The notes: generated from the sequence alone by a model not told the origin. Numbered from the stretch's first letter, positions 16,774-25,555 are shown. The stretch: 64,000 nucleotides of DNA from Pseudomonas viridiflava (GCF_900589395.1 NZ_UUIS01000075.1:329722-393721), one strand, 5' to 3'. Made by a program: numbers and translations.

Positions 16774-18570
16774 TCACTGCCGGCTCTGCGCATCCTGGCG
16801 ATTGACGGTGTCGTTGGCGATTTTCTGATAGCGCGGCGCGAAGTGTGGCAACAGCAATCGTGCCCACGACGAGACAATCTTGCTGGTTTCCTGAGGGCAG
16901 CGTGCCGCTCTGGACTTGGGCAGCAACCCTCTGTCCACGATTGAGGCGTACTCCTGTGGATTACGGCCGTACACCATGCACAGCAAGTTGTAGTAGCGCT
17001 GTTCGTTGAGAGAGTGCTCATCCGAGAACGTATCGTGGGCTGCCGCGCCGTTTTGCAGTGACGCGTTGGTCTTGAACCAGGTGGCAGTCATCGACAGCAC
17101 CCGCGTGAGCTGCTCGGGCGGTTCGTCACGGTTGACGTGCATCAGGATCATGGTGGCCGCCATTTGATCGACGGCATCTTCTTCACGGCCGGTGGAGGGC
17201 AGGTTCAGCAGGTCGATAAACGCATGGCCGGTTTCATGCAACAGGATGAAGCGCAGGTTGGACTTTACGTACTCGGTCGGGAAATCCGGGTCGTTGTTCA
17301 CATTCAGTTCATCGGCCTGGCGCAGCAGGTAGTTGACCATTTCGTAGCACAGGAATATTGCCGAGTCTTTCGGGCTGTAGAACGCATTCACCATGCCGCA
17401 CTCCATGCCCACATAGTGCAGAGGGCGCGGCATCATGAACATACCGTCCATAGCGTCGATTTCGACGTTACCGACCAACAGGTCGGCCCGGCGTGTGAAG
17501 CGGTAGGCTTCTTCCAGCCTGGCATCACGAGGCGCCTGGTACGTGTAAGAGAACCGCGTGCCCTTGCCGTCCGAAACATCCGTTTTTGCCGGGTTCTGAG
17601 CGGTGGTTGGCTGCTGTGACGGTTGTTGCTGCACGGGTTGCTGCTGAACAGGTTGCTGCTGCACAGGTTGTCGGCCGGGCGATGGCGTATTCGCGCTGAC
17701 TTGAGGCGGGTTGCCGCCAGGCTCGTTTTTCGCCGCCTGGGCCAGCGCTACAAGGTAGGGATAGTCAGGCTCTCTTTTCGGGGCCGGGGTATCGAAAGGT
17801 TCGAAGCTGTTTGAAATCAAGACCGAGATCGCCTGCATTTCCGCGTTCCGGCTGCTGGTCCAGACCAGGTCATAACCCCGTACTTCGCCACCGCGCTGTT
17901 CATAACGGCTGTAGTATTTACCGGTGCCGCGCTCACCCGCGAGGATGAACAGACCGCCTTTTCTGAACGAGTACGTGACGGTGGACTTACCGTTGCCGGT
18001 CAGGTCGGCGTACAGCGTGTCGATGGCATCGGGCTTGACGTTATCGATACGCAGTATCTGCAGCGACACACTTCGGTCTTCCGAATCGATATTGACGAAG
18101 CCTGGTTCCGGGTTCGTGGTTCTGGTGAGCAGGGTCGAAGGGTAGGCCAGGGTCACGCCGGATCGAGGCTCGGTAAGGGTCTTCCAGCCATATTTCTTGC
18201 GTTCACCCAGCGCCAGGCCCCCCAGGTGCACGGCGAGGTCGGCATTGAGCGTCCCGGTGCCAGGTTGCTTGTAGTGCTGCTGAACCATGGCAATGGCATC
18301 GCGGGTGCCTTTGCCAAACTGGCCATCGATCCAGCCATTGTAAAAGCCGCCCCAGATCAGGCCTTCCTGGATAAGCCTGCGCTCATCGACATTGAGCGAG
18401 CCCTCTGTGTTATCGGCGTTCTGGGGGGCGTTCTGCGTGGCATAGGGGTTAACCGGGGCGGCGACACCCGCGAAGACCCCGGCAGGCTGCCCGCCACAAG
18501 CGGCGACCGCCATGATGAATGCCACGTGCAATTTTCGGTTTTTCCAGCTCGTCGAGGAGCGGCTTGCCAC
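16774..18570 (-). CDS. DUF4344-like metallopeptidase, probable lipoprotein
   Basis: I favour GTG 18570, which has CAGGGA just upstream and starts a basic-hydrophobic leader ending in AVAACGG, a plausible lipobox; the protein is then 598 residues. Residues about 65-110 resemble a peptidoglycan-binding-type helical module (EGLIWGGFYNGWIDGQFGKGTRDAIAMV). A Pro/Gln linker with three near-identical PVQQQ units follows. The C-terminal domain has the zinc motif H445-E-T-G-H449 (LLHETGHAFIDLL) with a downstream acidic EEDAVDQ segment, as in DUF4344 putative metallopeptidases. It lies 71 nt after the 18641-19105 gene. An envelope-attached protease is the likely role; the substrate is unknown. Confidence 0.8.
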   Translation of the reverse strand: MASRSSTSWKNRKLHVAFIMAVAACGGQPAGVFAGVAAPVNPYATQNAPQNADNTEGSLNVDERRLIQEGLIWGGFYNGWIDGQFGKGTRDAIAMVQQHYKQPGTGTLNADLAVHLGGLALGERKKYGWKTLTEPRSGVTLAYPSTLLTRTTNPEPGFVNIDSEDRSVSLQILRIDNVKPDAIDTLYADLTGNGKSTVTYSFRKGGLFILAGERGTGKYYSRYEQRGGEVRGYDLVWTSSRNAEMQAISVLISNSFEPFDTPAPKREPDYPYLVALAQAAKNEPGGNPPQVSANTPSPGRQPVQQQPVQQQPVQQQPSQQPTTAQNPAKTDVSDGKGTRFSYTYQAPRDARLEEAYRFTRRADLLVGNVEIDAMDGMFMMPRPLHYVGMECGMVNAFYSPKDSAIFLCYEMVNYLLRQADELNVNNDPDFPTEYVKSNLRFILLHETGHAFIDLLNLPSTGREEDAVDQMAATMILMHVNRDEPPEQLTRVLSMTATWFKTNASLQNGAAAHDTFSDEHSLNEQRYYNLLCMVYGRNPQEYASIVDRGLLPKSRAARCPQETSKIVSSWARLLLPHFAPRYQKIANDTVNRQDAQSRQ

Positions 18571-18640
18571 GGTCCCTGTCGTCAATGGAATCGCTCCTGA
18601 AGTGCGCTCGCCAGAATATGTAGGTTCGTCATCGTTTGAT

Positions 18641-19105
18641 TCAGTCGTCAGGCAGCGCTTCATAGCCTTCCAGCGCATAGCCACTGATGCTTGTCGCGAT
18701 CAGGTGGGCGCCATCGCACTTGTAGCTTCGCCGTTCGTAACTGTAGGAGGTGCGTATCTGCTTTATGTCCGGCAGCGGACGCCGGAACTGCCAGCCTTCC
18801 TCCACCTCATAGGCCAGGTGCTTGTCATCAAGGGTGACGACACCGTCGGAGTAGATCACGGTCTGCCTTGACCCCTCGTCACTGGATAAGGGCTGCGGAT
18901 CGGCTTTTTTCTGATCGGTTTGCCAGGTCGCCTCAAGAAAGGCACGACACGCCTGGGCGCTGGGCAGCAAGCGGTCTTCGATCGTACTGGGCGGCAGTTG
19001 CCCGCTGGCCTGGACCCAGGCGGGCAGGAGTACAAGTACAAGCCACACCCTTGGGCCGGCCGTGGCTTGATGAGGAGGTGCTGTCGTGACCGATCCAGTA
19101 ACCAT
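18641..19105 (-). CDS. Small secreted protein
   Basis: The ATG at 19105 gives 154 residues with a signal-like hydrophobic stretch (VWLVLVLLPAWVQASG). A longer frame reaches 19159 but adds only a polar N-terminus. The mature protein has two Cys (QACRAF, YKCDG) and a tyrosine-rich strand region (TSYSYERRSYKC). I recognise no family. Operator site C lies about 125 bp upstream of the start. The metallopeptidase gene follows on the same strand, so the two probably form one unit exported to the periplasm. Confidence 0.68.
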   Translation of the reverse strand: MVTGSVTTAPPHQATAGPRVWLVLVLLPAWVQASGQLPPSTIEDRLLPSAQACRAFLEATWQTDQKKADPQPLSSDEGSRQTVIYSDGVVTLDDKHLAYEVEEGWQFRRPLPDIKQIRTSYSYERRSYKCDGAHLIATSISGYALEGYEALPDD

Positions 19106-19220
19106 GCTCCGTATTTGTCCTTGAGGATTGGCGGCTCTCAACATTGGCTGCAACGTCATACCCTGGGCAGACAGTGCGCAGGGTGGTTATTGACAATTTA
19201 CGGGAAAACGATAAATGGCC

Positions 19221-19240
19221 AATAGCACATCCGTACTATA
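19221..19240. promoter_or_regulatory. Palindromic operator, site C, between divergent genes
   Basis: The sequence AATAGCACATCCGTACTATA matches the shared palindrome with mismatches at three positions of site B. It lies about midway between the divergent starts at 19105 (minus) and 19346 (plus), so it could control either or both. Plus-strand TACTAT (19234-19239) and minus-strand TGCTAT are possible -10 elements. Confidence 0.5.
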
Positions 19241-19345
19241 GGACACCGTTAGTGCATGTGCTAAACAAGTAGCGCTCCTGTCGAGTTACCGTGTCCAGGC
19301 CGATCATGCCATGCCAGTCGTGACCGGCGAACATGCTTGGCATTC

Positions 19346-19750
19346 ATGAAGAGGGCGACTGCGCTGAACGCTAGACGGTGTTTTCAACACGTTTTTTTAT
19401 ACGGTTCGGGGATGGTTATCGGCGTTGTCATTGTCCTGATGTGGGACTCGGTGCGAACGCCGTCGTTTCTGACAAAGGGATTACCCACTTCGTGGACTGA
19501 TGCGTCTGCGGAGTTCGACCGCCGTCTGCGCGTTCGTTTTCCACTGGGTATGCCTGCGGGTGATCTCATTCGTGCACTTCACAAGGAAGGCTTCAAGCCC
19601 ACGTGGTTTGAGAGGGCCGGTTATTACGGTGCGGTAAAGCCTGAAGGGTGGCTACCGTGCAGCGTTGCTGCGCGGGTTCGTTGGCAGCCAGGGCCTGGCG
19701 ATACACTGGCTTACATTGACGGCAGTTATCAGGAAGAGGGCTGCCTGTAG
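19346..19750 (+). CDS. Small membrane-anchored hypothetical protein
   Basis: A 134-residue protein starting at ATG 19346 (a TTG 9 nt upstream is possible). It has a basic N-terminus, then one transmembrane helix (FLYGSGMVIGVVIVLMW), followed by a periplasmic domain with two Cys (WLPCSV and the C-terminal GCL). I recognise no family. It is followed after 60 nt by a gene for an LprI-like secreted protein on the same strand, so the two probably share a transcript starting near operator site C. Confidence 0.68.
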   Translation: MKRATALNARRCFQHVFLYGSGMVIGVVIVLMWDSVRTPSFLTKGLPTSWTDASAEFDRRLRVRFPLGMPAGDLIRALHKEGFKPTWFERAGYYGAVKPEGWLPCSVAARVRWQPGPGDTLAYIDGSYQEEGCL

Positions 19751-19810
19751 AACCGATCAGCCGCTTTGCGCAAACCTTCAGCTCACAAAGGTCTACAAAG
19801 GATCCGTTTA

Positions 19811-20971
19811 ATGAAGTACCTCGCTGTTGCCGCGCTCTTGCTGACGTTGACCTCTGAAACAACCTTGGCGCAAGCGATGGATTGCGCCAAGGCCGCCTCC
19901 GAAATAGAACGTCTGATTTGCGCCGATTCCCGGCTGATCGCGGCTGACGCGGCCATGGGCGGAGCCTATGCGTCGATCCTCAGGCGCACCGATGATGCTG
20001 AAATTCGCAGCATGCTGCTGGCGAGCCAGCGTCGCTGGATTGCAGCAAGAGACCAGGACCTGGGCGGGCTGCGTGAGCGTATAGATAACAGGACAGGTGA
20101 GCCCTACACCCGGCAGGCGCAGGGCACTATCGTACTCAAGGCGATTGAGGCGCGTACCCGGCAACTGAGCCGGATGTCGGATCAGGCATCGGCCAGACCT
20201 GAACAGGTTCAGCGGGCTATTGATCAGCGTACATTGCAGGCACGGTTCACAGGCGGCCGATTCGCCGGAAGTCGCGTCGCCTGTGAATTTGTACCGCAAG
20301 GCGATTCTTATGCTTACGGTTGTTTTGGCACTCGCTTCTATCAACATGACCATCGGGTTTGCAGCCTTTCTCAGGATTGGGCCAGCGGGGTGCTGTATCA
20401 GACCCGCGCCGTTGCCGATGTCATTGACGACAAGCCAACGCTGATTGCAACCTGCCAACCCGGCATCAAGGATTGTGCCGAAGGCAGCCCTGGCTGGAAT
20501 GCCCGGACCGATGATCCGGATGCAGACACGCAACGTATTTATGACCAGATCGATAAAACTCCACTGGCCACGCTGGACGCCGAACTTGACGAGCCGCAAG
20601 AGGACGATGCGCAGTGGTTGACACAATGCCTGAAAGACTCCGGTTTTCCATGGGGCACGCCTGCTGACCCACGTGCGATGCTTGACGCAATCTACGCCTC
20701 GAAAAAACCCGTTGGGTTCGAGCAGGTTGATGTCAGCGACGTGGTTAATCGATATTTTCCGTTCAACACTCCCAGGGCTGCGCTTACCCAGGCATTCACG
20801 GCGCCCGGGACCTGGACGATTGTCGAGGATCTGCCGGGCCGGCTTGTGGTCCGTGATAATCGAGGGCGGGCTGTAGTCGACCCTGATGCCAGCTCGGTTG
20901 TGATGACTTTCGCGTTCAGTCAAGACAACACGCTCAGCGAGGCCCATGCGGTTCGTGTAAAAAGCCAGTAG
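19811..20971 (+). CDS. LprI/DUF1311-like secreted protein
   Basis: Starting at ATG 19811, the 386-residue product has a signal peptide (MKYLAVAALLLTLTSETTLA). The adjacent domain matches the LprI/DUF1311 pattern well: MDCAKAASEIERLICADSRL, then LDxxMxxAYxxxL-like helices and SQRRWIAARD. LprI proteins inhibit c-type lysozyme or act as small periplasmic helical modules. The remaining 290 residues, with several Cys pairs (VACEF, YGCFGT, ATCQPGIKDCAEG), are a domain I do not recognise. The LprI module is short, so this is a fusion of it with an unknown periplasmic domain. A lysozyme-inhibitor role is inferred from the family only. Confidence 0.8.
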   Translation: MKYLAVAALLLTLTSETTLAQAMDCAKAASEIERLICADSRLIAADAAMGGAYASILRRTDDAEIRSMLLASQRRWIAARDQDLGGLRERIDNRTGEPYTRQAQGTIVLKAIEARTRQLSRMSDQASARPEQVQRAIDQRTLQARFTGGRFAGSRVACEFVPQGDSYAYGCFGTRFYQHDHRVCSLSQDWASGVLYQTRAVADVIDDKPTLIATCQPGIKDCAEGSPGWNARTDDPDADTQRIYDQIDKTPLATLDAELDEPQEDDAQWLTQCLKDSGFPWGTPADPRAMLDAIYASKKPVGFEQVDVSDVVNRYFPFNTPRAALTQAFTAPGTWTIVEDLPGRLVVRDNRGRAVVDPDASSVVMTFAFSQDNTLSEAHAVRVKSQ

Positions 20972-21097
20972 CGAACTGAGATCTCCGATTGTTGTGTGAA
21001 CGGACTCGCCCCGGCCTCGTGCCGATACAGGCTGGAAGAGAAAGCATCATTGATGGGCTTTCCCGGCACTTTTCAATAACCAGTTCTGAAAAAAGAA

Positions 21098-22372
21098 ATG
21101 ACCATGCTCAAGACAACCCTAGGCCTCGCCGTTGCATTCGTATCGGCTCAGGTGCTTGCTGGCGGCTTTGCCCGCACCGAACAAAGCATCAGCTCCATGG
21201 GCAGTGGTCAGGCAGGGCGCGCATCGGCCGCCAATGATGCCGGTACGGTGTATGGGAATCCAGCAGGCATGGCGCGCCTGCAAGGCACGCAGATGACTGC
21301 GGGCGCGACGTTTATCGATGCCTCCACGGATATCAGTCATGTCAGCGGTCGTTCCACGGGCAGCAATGACGGCGACATGGTGCCGTTCAGCACTGTGCCC
21401 TTTGGGTTCTACACGCAACAGCTCGATGAGCATTGGTCCATTGGCCTGGGGGTCTATGCGCCGTTCGGTCTGTCGACCGATTACGAAAACGGCTTCCAGG
21501 GACGCATGTTTGCCAGCAAGAGCGAGATCAAGGTCATCACCGTACAGCCCACTGTCAGCTACGCCTTCAACGACAGGTGGTCGATCGGCTTCGGACCTAC
21601 CTTCAATCGCATTGCGGGCTCCCTGGAGTCAGACGTCACACTGAATCCGGCCATCGCCGACACCCATGTAAAGGTCAAGGGTGACGATACGGCGGTAGGT
21701 TTCAACCTGGGCATGTTATTCAATGCCACTGACACCACGCGCATCGGGCTGACCTACCATTCCGAAGTCGATTACAAACTGGACTGCCACACGCAGGTCG
21801 CAACCGGTGCAGGAACGCCTGCCCAGTTGCTGGCGAGCAACCGCTATGACTGCACGCTGGAGGTGACCACACCAGAGTCCTACGACTTTTCGGTTACCCA
21901 GCAAGTGACCGACGCCTGGGCGCTTTACGCGAGCGCGACCTGGACCGGCTGGAGCAGCATGCAGGACCTGAGTCTGCGCAATCAGCCCATCTCGGCCGCG
22001 CAGGGAGGCTCGCTGGCTTCAGCACTGACGGGCTCCATTCAGCAAGGCCTGAACTGGCATGACACCTGGGCGTATGCCATCGGCACCGCGTATCGAGTGA
22101 ACCCACAATGGGTCGTGCGCGCCGGTCTGACACTCGATCAATCGCCGACCAGCAATACCGATCGTTCGCCACGCACCCCGACAGGTGATCGGAAGTTACT
22201 GAGCGTCGGCGTCGGTTATAACGTGACGCCGCAACTCACGTTTGACCTGGCTTATTCCTATCTCAAGGAAGAGCGTGTTGACGTCAGCCGCGCCAATGCG
22301 TTGGCCAGTTACAGTGCAACGTATCAAAGCGACGCCAATTTGCTGGGCGTAGGGGCCACTTACCGGTTCTGA
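21098..22372 (+). CDS. OmpP1/FadL family outer-membrane channel
   Basis: A 424-residue beta-barrel protein with a signal peptide (LGLAVAFVSAQVLAGG) and the FadL hallmark NPA motif near the N-terminus (GTVYGNPAGMARL). The rest shows the alternating strands and GLGVYAPFG/ISYAFN-type segments of FadL/TodX channels and ends in an aromatic residue (GATYRF), as outer-membrane barrels do. FadL proteins let hydrophobic molecules such as fatty acids cross the outer membrane by lateral diffusion. The start may be ATG 21098 or 21104. It could import or export a lipid product of the 9256-16751 operon, but no direct evidence ties them. Confidence 0.9.
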   Translation: MTMLKTTLGLAVAFVSAQVLAGGFARTEQSISSMGSGQAGRASAANDAGTVYGNPAGMARLQGTQMTAGATFIDASTDISHVSGRSTGSNDGDMVPFSTVPFGFYTQQLDEHWSIGLGVYAPFGLSTDYENGFQGRMFASKSEIKVITVQPTVSYAFNDRWSIGFGPTFNRIAGSLESDVTLNPAIADTHVKVKGDDTAVGFNLGMLFNATDTTRIGLTYHSEVDYKLDCHTQVATGAGTPAQLLASNRYDCTLEVTTPESYDFSVTQQVTDAWALYASATWTGWSSMQDLSLRNQPISAAQGGSLASALTGSIQQGLNWHDTWAYAIGTAYRVNPQWVVRAGLTLDQSPTSNTDRSPRTPTGDRKLLSVGVGYNVTPQLTFDLAYSYLKEERVDVSRANALASYSATYQSDANLLGVGATYRF

Positions 22373-22454
22373 CAGTCACATAAGGAAGGTTGACCTTGAC
22401 CACGGCAACCGACAGATAAACTGTACACCGCGCCTGTACGCCGGGAGGCTGCCC

Positions 22455-22991
22455 TTGCTGCGAAAACTGCTGATCGCTGCACTCGCGATAATTGCCCTCG
22501 TCTGCGCGATCATTGTGCTTATGGTCGTGTTCCTGTTTGCACAGCTCACGCCGGATCAAACGCCCACCTACAGCGTGCCGCTGGACATGCACGGGCCGAC
22601 CAGCACTACCCGCCTCAAGGCATGGGTGATCGAGCCGGGTCTATATGCCGTGACGCTGCGTTACCCCTTTGCCGACAACGTCGAGCGCGACAAAGCCTGG
22701 GCGCTGGCAGGAGGGTACTTTCTCAAGGACGATGTATGGAGCGAGCCGGGGTCTGCGCTGGTGTTTCAAGTCCGTATTCACGACATCCCCAGCGGTATGG
22801 AGGTGTTGAACCAGCAGGTCGTGCACCCAAAACTGAACTCATGGGAAAGCAACTATCTGAATGCCCAATTGCTGAGGGTGAAACTTGAGATGGGCCACTA
22901 CCAGATTTCCGTCCAGCAAGAAGGCCGCCTGGCCGATACGCCGCCCGCCGCGCTTGAGCTGCAGTTTGGCAAGGCCCCTCGGCCCAAATAA
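22455..22991 (+). CDS. Membrane-anchored hypothetical protein, possibly DUF5625-like
   Basis: The start is a TTG at 22455, supported by GGGAGG 7 nt upstream; no ATG fits. The 178-residue product begins with one strong transmembrane helix (LLIAALAIIALVCAIIVLMVVFLFA). A beta-rich outer domain follows (YSVPLDMHGPTSTTRLKAW, then ALVFQVRIHDIPSG). The VPLDMHGP segment and overall length recall DUF5625 proteins, but this is from memory and uncertain. It follows the FadL-type gene by 82 nt on the same strand. Function unknown; the domain should face the periplasm. Confidence 0.68.
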   Translation: MLRKLLIAALAIIALVCAIIVLMVVFLFAQLTPDQTPTYSVPLDMHGPTSTTRLKAWVIEPGLYAVTLRYPFADNVERDKAWALAGGYFLKDDVWSEPGSALVFQVRIHDIPSGMEVLNQQVVHPKLNSWESNYLNAQLLRVKLEMGHYQISVQQEGRLADTPPAALELQFGKAPRPK

Positions 22992-23197
22992 TTGCACCTG
23001 GGGCTCACGGCACCCGGTGCTGACCGGGAGGGGAAAGGCCGGGGCTTGCTACAGGAGAGGGCATGGCTCATCTTTGAAATCACACCCGGCAAGACCGGTT
23101 CCGCTGCCTGACGGCTTTCAGGCGAGAAGGGCGCATGTATGGACAATGCCCGGACGCCAGTCCGTGCATCACCGCCAGGCTAACGGCAGGGTGACTC

Positions 23198-24811
23198 ATG
23201 AAAGACCGCAAGAATGCTGAGCTGGATCAAGCCACGCTGAGGTTGACCGTGGCGACGGTGGCTATCACTTATGTATCGTTGATAGGTTTCTTGCCGGGAT
23301 ATGACGTCGCGCAATACAAACCCATCATTGCTTACTATGCGGGCTTCCTGGTGGTCTCGTTTATCCTGCGTCAGTACATTATCAGCCGCCCTGGTGTCTA
23401 TGCGGCCCGCCGGGTCTTCGGGATGGTGCACGACTACACGGGCATTTCAGTGGGGCTGGTGGTGGGCGGTGAAGCCACACTGCCCATCTTCAGCGTGATG
23501 GTCTGGGTCACGCTGGGAAACGGCATGCGCTACGGCTCGCGCTACCTGGCAATTGCAGCGTCCCTGGCACTGTTGGCGATCCTGATCATTTATCAGTTGA
23601 CGCCGTACTGGCAGGCTCAGCCTTTCATGGTCCTGATGCTGGTTGCAGTCACCATCCTGGTGCCGGGTTATGCCCACATTCTGTTGGTCAGGACGCGCCA
23701 GGCGTCGGAGCAGGCGACTGTGGCCAATCAGGAAAAAGAGCGCTTTCTCGCGCAGGCCAGTCACGATCTTCGTCAGCCCATTCATTCCATCGGCATGTTC
23801 ACGGCCTGCCTGCGTTCAAGCCCGCTGGGAGATTACGAGCGCAAGCTGGTGGACAACATCGATCGGTCCCTGCATAACGTGGCGCAGCTATTCCGCTCCA
23901 TTCTGGACATCTACACACTCGACAGTGGCAAGGTTTCGGCCAAATCAGACGTGGTCAACCTGGGCGAAATGCTGGGTGAAATCGCTCAGCAGAACATCGC
24001 CGCTGCGCGCTGGGCCGGTGTTGAGCTCAGAGTCCGGCCCTGTAGCCGCTGGGTGAAAGTGGACGCCACACTGCTGGCCACAATGGTTCAGAACCTCCTG
24101 TCCAACGCCCTCAAATACGCGCCAAACCATCCGGTGCTGATCGGCGTACGCAGCCACAAGGAAGGGCTGTCGATCAGCGTCCATGACCAAGGGCCGGGCA
24201 TCGCTGCCGAGCATCTCCCCAAGGTCTGGGATGAGTTTTATCGAATACGCCATGAGCGCGACAAGGATGTAGAAGGTGTTGGATTAGGCCTGTCCATTGT
24301 CAAGCGACTCAGCCAGATAATCGGCGTGCACATCCATATTGAGTCACGGCTGAACCGAGGCACGAGCGTGACCATCCAGGGCCTGGAAGAAGTCGCGGCG
24401 CCCGTGCTGCAGCCGCGCAAGAAAACCTTGGGCCACAGCCTGCTCCAGGGCGTCAGGATCTGCCTGGTAGAGGACGACAACAACGTATTGATGGCCACCG
24501 CAGCGTTGCTTGAACGTTGGGGCTGTGAGGTACAGACCGCCAGTTGCGCAGAAGGGCTGAGCACCGAGTGCGACATCATCGTGGCGGATTACGATCTTGG
24601 CACGAAAGCAAACGGCCTTGATTGCATCGACAGTATCCGCATGGCCAGGGGCTGGGACGTTCCGGCACTGATTGTCACCGGCCGTGAAGTGGACATCGTC
24701 CAGGAGGCATCGCAGTCAAGAGACATATCGGTCTTGTCAAAACCCTTGAGGCCTTCGGAGCTGCGCCTGACCCTGCTGTCGATGTGCGAGAAAACGGCGG
24801 AACAAGCCTGA
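23198..24811 (+). CDS. Hybrid sensor histidine kinase with RpfC-like membrane input domain
   Basis: A 537-residue hybrid kinase. Residues about 1-165 form five or so transmembrane helices containing MVWVTLGNGMRYGSRYL, which resembles the membrane input domain of RpfC, the DSF (fatty-acid signal) sensor, and of P. aeruginosa PA1396. The HisKA motif is SHDLRQPIH (H189), the N-box NLLSNALKYAP, then DQGPGIA and GVGLGLSIVKRL. The C-terminal receiver has the acidic pair in CLVEDDNN, phospho-acceptor D464 (IIVADYDLG), and the conserved Lys in SKPLRP. There is no Hpt domain and no response regulator beside it. ATG 23198 has GGCAGGG upstream. Fatty-acid-like signal sensing is inferred. Confidence 0.9.
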   Translation: MKDRKNAELDQATLRLTVATVAITYVSLIGFLPGYDVAQYKPIIAYYAGFLVVSFILRQYIISRPGVYAARRVFGMVHDYTGISVGLVVGGEATLPIFSVMVWVTLGNGMRYGSRYLAIAASLALLAILIIYQLTPYWQAQPFMVLMLVAVTILVPGYAHILLVRTRQASEQATVANQEKERFLAQASHDLRQPIHSIGMFTACLRSSPLGDYERKLVDNIDRSLHNVAQLFRSILDIYTLDSGKVSAKSDVVNLGEMLGEIAQQNIAAARWAGVELRVRPCSRWVKVDATLLATMVQNLLSNALKYAPNHPVLIGVRSHKEGLSISVHDQGPGIAAEHLPKVWDEFYRIRHERDKDVEGVGLGLSIVKRLSQIIGVHIHIESRLNRGTSVTIQGLEEVAAPVLQPRKKTLGHSLLQGVRICLVEDDNNVLMATAALLERWGCEVQTASCAEGLSTECDIIVADYDLGTKANGLDCIDSIRMARGWDVPALIVTGREVDIVQEASQSRDISVLSKPLRPSELRLTLLSMCEKTAEQA

Positions 24812-24966
24812 ACACATGACCCCGCCGGGCTGACAAGGGCGCGCCTCAGTGGCGTTTTCCAGTTCGTGGAAACGCGGGTCGCTACGGTGCCTGGCGTCAA
24901 TGGAAACGTCCCTGTGCTTTAGGTGGGGCTGGAATGAGTATGTTAGCCAGCGCAGGCTGATGCCGG

Positions 24967-25431
24967 TCAACGCAAGTGCTGAACCAGTTGCCAACAGTGC
25001 TGCCTGTACTCGAACAGATAGGCCTGGGGTGCACCGAGGGTTCTGATAACTTCGTCGTCAGACGAAAACTCGGCCTTGATGAAATCGGCACGCATGCGCT
25101 CGCCATCGGCAACCAGATCGAGCTTTATTCGAACCAGGTCGCTGGCGTCCTTTTCGGGCTCATCAAAGACCCAACGAGAGTCAACCAGCGCAACCCGGAA
25201 GGGTTCAGCAGGGCGATGCACGGTTGGGGCACTGTAGGCTTCACGCAAGGCGGGATCGGTGACGAACGTTTCGAAAAAAGTGCCAAAGCCATCGGCCGTT
25301 TTTTCGCAGGCTTGCGCCGGCATTGCCGGGCGACTGGGGTCAGCGGCTGTCGGTGTGGAAAAGGCTGCCACGCCGGCACAACTTGGCAACAGCAGCGCCA
25401 GCACTGCGCGGGTGAACAGGCGTTGCGCCAT
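24967..25431 (-). CDS. Small secreted protein, paralogue of the gene at 6847-7320
   Basis: ATG 25431 has GAGGAG about 9 nt upstream and gives 154 residues with a signal peptide (MAQRLFTRAVLALLLPSCAGVAA). The mature part carries one Cys near its start (AQACEK), an FGTFFETFVTDPALREAY helix, and a C-terminal QHCWQL. The same order occurs in the 6847-7320 product, so they appear to be paralogues. No known family is recognised. Operator site D sits about 76 bp upstream, as with the other members of the proposed regulon. The gene converges with the sensor kinase gene. Confidence 0.72.
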   Translation of the reverse strand: MAQRLFTRAVLALLLPSCAGVAAFSTPTAADPSRPAMPAQACEKTADGFGTFFETFVTDPALREAYSAPTVHRPAEPFRVALVDSRWVFDEPEKDASDLVRIKLDLVADGERMRADFIKAEFSSDDEVIRTLGAPQAYLFEYRQHCWQLVQHLR

Positions 25432-25497
25432 GAAGAAACTCCTCGGTGAGAGACGCAGGTCATCGTCACTAGCGTGGTGGTTGCGCAAGAGGGCATC

Positions 25498-25517
25498 AAT
25501 AGTACAGGTGTACTACG
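25498..25517 (-). promoter_or_regulatory. Palindromic operator, site D
   Basis: The plus strand reads AATAGTACAGGTGTACTACG, a perfect 16-bp palindrome core (TAGTACA-GG-TGTACTA). It is centred about 76 bp upstream of ATG 25431. On the minus strand TACTAT in its downstream half is a candidate -10 box. Confidence 0.6.
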
Positions 25518-25555
25518 AAGAGAAATCCCGGTCAGCGGCCGCTAAATATAACTCT

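Noticed and set aside
22419..22440. CTGTAC repeated 12 bp apart upstream of the gene at 22455
   Set aside because: It is a direct repeat, not the inverted TAGTACA/TGTACTA motif.
7775..25517. Reading the operators as lux boxes of a quorum regulator
   Set aside because: Lux-type boxes start with CT and end with AG; these start with TAG and end with CTA, and no LuxI or LuxR gene is in the window.
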